Source: PWXP01 sp034005525 (GTDB taxonomy: Bacteria; Planctomycetota; Planctomycetia; Pirellulales; Thermoguttaceae). Taken from it: DNA of 11,680 nucleotides. A model generated the notes under the pieces. It was not told where the DNA came from and did no database searches. It saw nothing but the letters and a program-made list of their open reading frames with translations. The position numbers and the translations under genes were made by a program. Shown in pieces: positions 7,050 to 11,680 of this stretch; position 1 is the first letter of the stretch, and the number at the start of each line of letters is the position of its first letter. The stretch spans positions 1-11,680 of the forward strand of contig JAVEUP010000224.1 of the NCBI GenBank assembly GCA_034005525.1, in the 5' to 3' direction.

Positions 7050-7571
7050 TCAATCCCGGTAACGATTTGCGGATTCTGCCGGGAAGTCGAGACGCCGGAT
7101 AAACGCATCGACTGGTGAGGTGATCAGCTCGCCATGGGTGTAGGTTACGCCGGGTTCAACCCATAGGGCGAACTCCGTACTGTCGGTGTGGCGGAGGACG
7201 TAGCTCTCGGTGTCGCCGCCGTCCGGCGGGTCCTCCGGCTCGTTTCGCCGGATGGCGGCGAAGTCAACGGCGGCAAGCTGGGCGAAGAGGGCCGTCACCG
7301 CCGCCTCATCGATCGAACATTCCCAACTGCCGGCGTTTACCTCCGTCTCAGCCACCCGGCCGTTCCGGCTCAGCGTAGCCCTTTGCCGACTGATGACGAT
7401 TTCCTCGTGCCACTGCAATTCCGGCAGAATCGGCCCGGAGCTTGATGTATACGAAACCTGGTCGATCTCTTTCACGGCTGTTGATTCCATTGCATCCTCT
7501 CGTCCCGTCCGGCACCCAAACAGACAAATGCAGGACACCGCCACGGCAACTGCAATCGGGAAAGTCTTCAT
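7050..7571 (-). CDS. Small lipoprotein of unknown function
   Basis: The 173-aa product begins MKTFPIAVAVAVSCICLFGC. The basic start, hydrophobic core and lipobox LFGC with Cys20 indicate lipoprotein export and lipid anchoring. The mature part (about residues 50-165) has alternating short strands, a WECSIDE segment, a helix around ALFAQLAAVDF, an acidic proline-rich loop at 111-120 and a YVLRH strand. It looks like a small beta-rich domain I do not recognise with certainty. ATG 7571 is preferred over a start at 7628 because GAGGAAA lies just upstream (complement of 7576-7582) and because the signal begins there. It is transcribed away from the DUF502 gene and toward the large glycosidase-like gene. 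Confidence 0.78.
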   Translation of the reverse strand: MKTFPIAVAVAVSCICLFGCRTGREDAMESTAVKEIDQVSYTSSSGPILPELQWHEEIVISRQRATLSRNGRVAETEVNAGSWECSIDEAAVTALFAQLAAVDFAAIRRNEPEDPPDGGDTESYVLRHTDSTEFALWVEPGVTYTHGELITSPVDAFIRRLDFPAESANRYRD

Positions 7572-7617
7572 CGCATTTCCTCGTGCCTTGAGTGCCCCGT
7601 GGGGGCAAGCTGTTGTC

Positions 7618-7647
7618 ATTATACCCATGAGTGAAGAGATATCTACA
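7618..7647 (-). promoter_or_regulatory. Putative lipoprotein promoter (minus strand)
   Basis: Read on the minus strand, a perfect TATAAT (complement of 7618-7623) follows TGTAGA (complement of 7642-7647) at 18 bp. The -10 is ideal, the -35 matches at only 3 of 6 positions. It would give a leader of about 40 nt before ATG 7571. Confidence 0.42.
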
Positions 7648-7658
7648 GAAATAGGCAG

Positions 7659-7686
7659 TTGCAGATTCTTTCCGATGAGTCATAAT
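7659..7686 (+). promoter_or_regulatory. Putative promoter of the DUF502-ceramidase pair
   Basis: TTGCAG at 7659-7664 and CATAAT at 7681-7686 are separated by 16 bp and match consensus at 4 of 6 and 5 of 6 positions. The leader would be about 70 nt before ATG 7761. Confidence 0.42.
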
Positions 7687-7760
7687 GGAGCGACCGGGTG
7701 ATTTCCGGGCGCCGAGGGTGATGCGGCTCTGCCGGACCTTCCAAACCGAGAGCAGGTGCT

Positions 7761-8420
7761 ATGATTTTCCGACCCATCATTCGCTTCTTCCTGGCTGGTG
7801 TTTTCGCCGTGCTGCCGCTGGTGATTACAGTCGCGGCGGTCATTTGGGTGGCCGGGTTTTTTGGGCAACTCGTCGGGCCGGGCACCCTGCTGGGTGAATT
7901 GCTGCGCAGCCTGGGGCTGCAAGTTGCCACGGACAAGACCATGGCCTACATCGTCGGCTGGGTTCTCGTGCTGGGCCTAATCTTCCTGCTTGGAGTACTC
8001 GTTGAGGCCGGTGCGCGGCGGCTGATCTTCGAGCGCCTCGACGCCATGGCCAACCACGTGCCGCTGGTCGGCGGAGTCTATGGCACGGCCCGGCAACTCG
8101 TCAGCATGATGGACAAGAAGAAGAGTGCCGACTTGCAGGGGATGCGAGTCGTCTTCTGCCAGTTCGGCAAAGAGACCGGTGCGGCGTTCCTCGCCCTGCT
8201 GCCCACGCCCGAGTCGTTCCGCATCGGCGACGTCGATTACCACGCCGTGCTCATTCCCTCGGCGCCGGTGCCCGTCGGCGGAAGCTTGATTTTCGTGCCG
8301 ACTTCCTCCGTGGTGCCCGCGAATCTCTCCGTCGACGCCTTCATGAGCATCTACGTGTCGATGGGCGTCACCGGGCCGCAGTTTCTGCCATTGCCTCGCA
8401 CAGAGGAGGAGTCTGCATGA
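7761..8420 (+). CDS. DUF502-family integral membrane protein
   Basis: The 219-aa product has two membrane segments, about residues 8-32 and 62-83, and a soluble C-terminal half. The segments RRLIFERLDAMANHVPLVGGVYGTARQLV (in part) and LIFVPTSSVVPANLSVDAFMSIYVSMG follow the pattern of DUF502 proteins, which carry an IPLV..IY helix after the second membrane span and an FVPT..P motif near the end. The biochemical role of this family is not established. AGCAGG at 7751-7756 is a modest ribosome site. The last codons overlap the start of the next gene in an ATGA, so the two are probably translationally coupled and share the promoter at 7659-7686. Confidence 0.87.
   Translation: MIFRPIIRFFLAGVFAVLPLVITVAAVIWVAGFFGQLVGPGTLLGELLRSLGLQVATDKTMAYIVGWVLVLGLIFLLGVLVEAGARRLIFERLDAMANHVPLVGGVYGTARQLVSMMDKKKSADLQGMRVVFCQFGKETGAAFLALLPTPESFRIGDVDYHAVLIPSAPVPVGGSLIFVPTSSVVPANLSVDAFMSIYVSMGVTGPQFLPLPRTEEESA
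8404..8409 (+). promoter_or_regulatory. Ribosome binding site of the second ceramidase-fold gene
   Basis: AGGAGG at 8404-8409 is a full match to the anti-Shine-Dalgarno and lies 7 nt before ATG 8417, inside the end of the DUF502 gene. It fixes the start in preference to the adjacent ATG at 8420. Confidence 0.8.
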
Positions 8421-9778
8421 TGTTTCAACCGACCAAACGCCGCTGCCTTTGGGTGGCAAGTGCCGCCTGGCTGATGGTCCTCAGCGGCATCGGCGGAGCC
8501 CCGGCTGAAGAAGCCCCTGCCGGCTGGCAGGCAGGCGTGGCCCGCCGCGACATCACGCCGTCTGAAGCCGTGCCCATGTGGGGTTACGGGGCCCGGCGGG
8601 CCGCACCTTCGCAGGGCGTCCTCGATCCGCTCTTGGCCACGGCCCTGGTCCTGGAAAGCCACGGTCGCAAGCTGGCGATTGTAGGCCTGGACCTGGGCCG
8701 GTCGCCGTCGGAAGCGTCGCTCAACGCCATTCGGACGCAGATTCGCGAAGAGGCAGGCATTGAGGCCTCGTTCATTGCCGGGTCGCATACGCATCATGGG
8801 CCGGTCGTCGAACTGGCCGATCGGCCCGGCCGCGGCCGGGGGCGGTTCGATGCCACGCTGCGTTATCAGGAGCACCTGCAAAACCAGATCGTGGCCGCCG
8901 TGCTCGAAGCCGACCGGAATCGCCGGCCAGCCCGCATGGCCGTCGGCACGGAGCAGGTTGAGGGACTGAACCGGAACCGGCACGGGCGGGTTCACCCGGT
9001 TCCGGTGGATCGGGACCTGTCGGTGATGCGGTTTGACGATTCGGAGGGAAAGCCGATTGCGGTTCTGGTGAACTTCGCCGCGCACCCAACCCTTCTGAAG
9101 AGTTCGGACCTGCGCTTCTCTGCCGAGTACATCGGCGCCCTCAGGCAGATCGTCGAGCGCGAACACGGCGGGCTCATGCTCTTTATGCAAGGCGCTTCGG
9201 GCGATCTGTCGCCTGCAATGGAAGGGCGGTCGGGGCACGTCGAATACGGCGAAGCGCTTGGGCGCGAGGTGGTCCGCATTGCCGGGGCGATTTCCGTCCG
9301 GGAGGGCGCGCCGGCGTCCATGGCTTTCCGGGAGGAGCAGGTATCGTTCCGGCCGCGCATCGACATGCACAATCCACTCGTGCGCACGGCGCTGGGCATG
9401 GCCTTCTTTCCGGAGCTTATCGCCAACTACTTGGACGAGTACGCCGAGGAGGTTCGGCCGCGCCTCTCGGTCGCCATGCTCGACGCCGACGTGGTCATCG
9501 TGGGCATGTCGGCCGAGGTGTTCTGCGCGCACGCGATCCGGCTGAAGGAGCGTGCAACGGTCCCGCACCTGTTCTTCGCCGGGATGTGCAACGGCTACCA
9601 CCAGTATCTGCCAACCATCGAAGCCGTTGCGGAGGGCGGGTACGGAACAGACCCGCCCATGGCGCCTGCCGAAGTCGGCGCCGGCGAGCGCCTTGCCGAC
9701 GCCGCGCTGATGTGGATTCATGCAATGCAGGGGAAACCGCCGCAATCAGCCCTGCAGAAGATGCTGGGGTTGGAGTGA
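8417..9778 (+). CDS. Secreted neutral/alkaline ceramidase-fold hydrolase, catalytic Ser kept
   Basis: This 453-aa protein has a Sec signal peptide (KRR, then a hydrophobic stretch, cleavage likely after GAPA at residue 30) and the N-terminal catalytic domain of neutral/alkaline ceramidases. Zinc-site residues are His124 and His126 in SHTHHGPV, His223 in AAHPTLL, Glu367 in MSAEVF and Tyr397 in HQYLPT. Unlike its paralogue at 1375-2766 it keeps GDLSP, with Ser265 at the place of the catalytic serine. It also lacks the C-terminal Ig-like domain of the Pseudomonas enzyme. The opening WQAGVARRDITP and GYGARR can be aligned with WKAGAARVCVTP and GYGGRK of the paralogue. An amidase acting on an N-acyl lipid or similar compound outside the cytoplasm is plausible; ceramide itself is not assured. 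It overlaps the DUF502 gene by 4 nt. Confidence 0.9.
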   Translation: MMFQPTKRRCLWVASAAWLMVLSGIGGAPAEEAPAGWQAGVARRDITPSEAVPMWGYGARRAAPSQGVLDPLLATALVLESHGRKLAIVGLDLGRSPSEASLNAIRTQIREEAGIEASFIAGSHTHHGPVVELADRPGRGRGRFDATLRYQEHLQNQIVAAVLEADRNRRPARMAVGTEQVEGLNRNRHGRVHPVPVDRDLSVMRFDDSEGKPIAVLVNFAAHPTLLKSSDLRFSAEYIGALRQIVEREHGGLMLFMQGASGDLSPAMEGRSGHVEYGEALGREVVRIAGAISVREGAPASMAFREEQVSFRPRIDMHNPLVRTALGMAFFPELIANYLDEYAEEVRPRLSVAMLDADVVIVGMSAEVFCAHAIRLKERATVPHLFFAGMCNGYHQYLPTIEAVAEGGYGTDPPMAPAEVGAGERLADAALMWIHAMQGKPPQSALQKMLGLE

Positions 9779-9817
9779 CTCTCACCGCTCACGCCAACCC
9801 GGATGATTCATCTTCGC

Positions 9818-9956
9818 AGGGTGGGACAAGGTCGCGTACATCGTTGGTGGGCCCGCACAAGCCGCAATCAAGCTGATTTGCAGCCCGCTTGCTTCGAAGT
9901 ACGCTGGCAGTAGTGACCGATGGCCCACCAAGGAAGCGGCTTGTTTGACCCACCCT
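9818..9956. repeat. Palindromic intergenic element B, related to element A
   Basis: agggtggg at 9818-9825 pairs with cccaccct at 9949-9956, and the adjoining acaag (9826-9830) with cttgt (9940-9944). Inside, ttggtgggcc at 9844-9853 pairs with ggcccaccaa at 9922-9931. A further pair, acaagccgc at 9857-9865 with gcggcttgt at 9936-9944, crosses the inner arm and competes with the outer one, so the element cannot be a single simple hairpin. The right end acccaccctacc (9948-9959) is identical to the right end of element A (2990-3001). It lies between two convergent genes and fills most of the 225-bp gap 9779-10003. No target duplication is visible. Confidence 0.65.
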
Positions 9957-10003
9957 ACCTATCGTGAATAATCCGGGCGAAAGCCATGATGGGAACGGCC
10001 CGC

Positions 10004-11680
10004 TCAGAGTCCGGGCCCGGTGGGCAGGACTCCCTGGGGCACCCAGATCAACTGCACGGGAGCCACGGTCAAATCGGACTTGCGCGGGGGTAGCTGAATC
10101 GGCTGCACTTCGAGCCGGTCGGGGTGATGCAGTTCGCCCAGCTTGCGGGTTTCCGCCTCGAACTCCGCCTCGAGTTGGGCGACCTGCTGCCGCAGCGTCT
10201 CCACCGACTCGGTTGCCCGGCCCACCGCTTGCTTCTTCTGCGTGGCGCGGCCGACGCCGCGTGCGGCGGTAGTCGCTCGACCGACATTCCCGATGCTGGC
10301 CATCTTCCGCCTGGAAATGGCGCCCAGCACCGTGGCCGCAATCGAGATTCCGGTCTGAAGCCACTGCTGCTGGTACTGGGACCGCTCCCGCTCCACCCCC
10401 GCCTCGGCCGTCCGGATTCGCTCCTGCAACCGCTGAAGCTTCTGGCCGTAGGCGGCGCGGAGCTTCTCCACCGCTTGGTCCCGCTGCTCGCGTGCCGCCT
10501 GGCCGGCCCGGATCCGGAAATCGGCCTCGGACTCGCCCGGCTGGGAGGTGAGCTTCAGGGCGGGGATTGTATGAAGCGTCAGCCTCACATCGCGATAGAG
10601 CCGCGACGCGAGCTGCTTCTCCCACGCAGCGTACGACTTGGGTCGCGCCGCGGCCGGCGGGAGCGGGGCAAAGGTCGCTCCGGGCACCGGCTCGGTGTCG
10701 AGTTCCGGTGCGTCGGAGATCGTGGTTGCCGACTGCCAGGGGTCTGCGCCGGCGTCCTCGCCAAGCAGAACGAGCCGGCGAGCCGGTTCCCAATGGTCCA
10801 CGTCGGTCTTGGCATCCACAAAATGAAGTTGCGCGGTACCCAGCAGCGCAGGCTGATACGCGGGGCTTCCCGCACTCGTGTGCCAGAACCGCTCGACGAC
10901 GCCCGGCGGCACCACCGGCCGCGCGGCGCCGGCAGACGCGGCCGCCGGCGCGACAGACGGGGCGGCGGGCATGGCCGCAACCGTGGCAACGGGAGAAGCG
11001 GCTGGTACCGCGGGTAGGGATACGACCGGTGCCGCAGGCGGCGATGAGTCGACTGGCGCCGCTGTGCGACGCGACGCGGTCAGGGTCTGAATCTGCGACC
11101 GGGTCAGCGGCCCGCGCAGGTAGCAGAGCGCCCACCGCGTCTGGAACAGTACCGGCGCGTTGTCGTGGACGTTGTTCATCAAGAACACGCGGCTGCCGAG
11201 CCCGGAAAGGATCGTCTCGATCCGCTTGCGATCAAACCCGGAGCCTTGCGACGCCGACGCTCCTTCCAGCCCGTCGAGTACTCGGGCCTTGTCCCGCTCG
11301 GTCTGCAGCCGGCCCAGGAACCATGTCCCCGCGTTCGACAGGCCCTTGTAGTCCAGGTCCACCGGGTTCTGCGTCGCCAGGACCACTCCCACCCCGAACG
11401 CCCGCGCCTGCTTCAACAGCGTCAGCATCGGCGTCTTCGACGGCGGATTGGCCGTGGGAGGGAAGTAGCCGAACACCTCGTCCATGTACAGCAGGGCGCG
11501 CAGGCTTGACGTTCCCGGCTGCGTGCGCATCCAGGCAATCACTTCGTTCAACAGCAGCGTGACGAAGAACATTCGTTCAGCGTCCGACAGGTGCGCGATC
11601 GAAAGGACTGCGAGCCGAGGCTTTCCCTCGGGCGTCCAAAGCAGTCGCGGGACGTCGAGGGGCTCGCCCTCCATCCACGC
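10004..11680 (-). CDS. HerA/FtsK-like ATPase, C-terminal part (5' end outside the window)
   Basis: The reading frame is open through the right edge, so the N-terminus and Walker A motif are missing here. Positions below count from the ATG at 11674. LLYMDE at 61-66 is a Walker B motif, followed by LLKQARAFGVGVVLATQNP at 86-104 and the GRLQTERDKARVLDGL segment at 121-136, all typical of HerA/VirB4-type P-loop ATPases. An Ala/Pro-rich linker covers 204-258. Residues about 385-438 are a charged, probably coiled-coil helix, 440-453 a short hydrophobic Gly/Ala stretch, and 486-516 a second coil. Between them the pentapeptide VGRAT occurs three times, at 10-residue spacing. The role may be DNA or protein pumping, or an unknown motor function; no NurA partner lies in the window. 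The neighbouring ceramidase-fold gene ends convergently, 225 nt away. Confidence 0.85.
   Translation of the reverse strand, partial: AWMEGEPLDVPRLLWTPEGKPRLAVLSIAHLSDAERMFFVTLLLNEVIAWMRTQPGTSSLRALLYMDEVFGYFPPTANPPSKTPMLTLLKQARAFGVGVVLATQNPVDLDYKGLSNAGTWFLGRLQTERDKARVLDGLEGASASQGSGFDRKRIETILSGLGSRVFLMNNVHDNAPVLFQTRWALCYLRGPLTRSQIQTLTASRRTAAPVDSSPPAAPVVSLPAVPAASPVATVAAMPAAPSVAPAAASAGAARPVVPPGVVERFWHTSAGSPAYQPALLGTAQLHFVDAKTDVDHWEPARRLVLLGEDAGADPWQSATTISDAPELDTEPVPGATFAPLPPAAARPKSYAAWEKQLASRLYRDVRLTLHTIPALKLTSQPGESEADFRIRAGQAAREQRDQAVEKLRAAYGQKLQRLQERIRTAEAGVERERSQYQQQWLQTGISIAATVLGAISRRKMASIGNVGRATTAARGVGRATQKKQAVGRATESVETLRQQVAQLEAEFEAETRKLGELHHPDRLEVQPIQLPPRKSDLTVAPVQLIWVPQGVLPTGPGL

Larger units (their letters stand above)
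7572..7760. other. Divergent intergenic promoter region
   Basis: This 189-bp gap separates the lipoprotein gene (minus) from the DUF502 gene (plus) and carries one candidate promoter for each direction. A 6-bp hairpin (tgcccc, gtg, ggggca; 7593-7607) lies in the lipoprotein leader between the predicted start of transcription and the ribosome site. An 8-bp palindrome, agatatct, is at 7637-7644 between the promoters and could be a protein-binding site, but nothing identifies the factor. Confidence 0.45.

Noticed and set aside
8351..9745. 464-residue antisense frame opposite the second ceramidase-fold gene
   Set aside because: It is a composition artefact; the plus frame has a strong ribosome site, a signal peptide and family motifs.
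9945..9964. Target-site duplication around element B
   Set aside because: The sequences just outside the two ends (tcttcg on the left, ctatcg on the right) do not match well enough to call a duplication.
9789..11135. 448-residue frame on the minus strand overlapping the ATPase
   Set aside because: The ATPase frame on the same strand carries Walker B and coiled-coil regions; this frame is rich in Arg, Gly and Ala without motifs and runs across element B.

Overview
The window is GC-rich, tightly packed bacterial DNA. The gene content suggests a free-living member of the Planctomycetota or a related PVC-group bacterium: two short neutral-ceramidase-fold proteins, a very large secreted LamG/glycosidase-like protein, a divergent QueC, and a HerA-like ATPase with a coiled-coil tail. 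That assignment is inference from gene content; no rRNA or marker gene is present. No tRNA, rRNA, CRISPR array, transposase or phage gene was seen.

Layout: (1) 1-174 is non-coding leader DNA with a plausible sigma-70 promoter at 115-142. (2) 175-1303 is a two-gene queuosine/preQ0 operon, queC then queD, followed by a weak terminator/promoter junction. (3) 1375-2766 encodes an exported ceramidase-fold hydrolase. (4) 2767-3047 is non-coding and nearly filled by a nested palindromic element with 16-bp perfect inverted ends and a possible 5-bp target duplication. (5) 3048-7046 encodes a 1332-residue secreted multidomain protein: LamG domain, beta-rich region, TIM-barrel-like glycosidase core with an inserted module, carbohydrate-binding-like domain, and two repeated C-terminal beta units. 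(6) 7050-7571 on the minus strand encodes a small lipoprotein whose stop lies 3 nt from the stop of the large gene. (7) 7572-7760 is a divergent promoter region. (8) 7761-8420 and 8417-9778 are a translationally coupled pair: a DUF502 membrane protein and a second ceramidase-fold hydrolase. (9) 9779-10003 is non-coding and holds a second palindromic element sharing the right-hand end of the first. (10) 10004-11680 on the minus strand is the C-terminal part of a HerA/FtsK-like ATPase that continues beyond the right edge.

How the genes may work together: queC and queD act in 7-deazaguanine synthesis (tRNA queuosine or a deazaguanine DNA modification) and look independent of the rest. The two ceramidase-fold proteins, the large glycosidase-like protein, the lipoprotein and the DUF502 protein all act at or beyond the cytoplasmic membrane. 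They could form a loose polymer or glycolipid scavenging locus, but their real substrates cannot be read from sequence. The points most worth following are the two related palindromic intergenic elements, the contrast between the two ceramidase-fold paralogues at the catalytic serine, and the unusual architecture of the 1332-residue protein.
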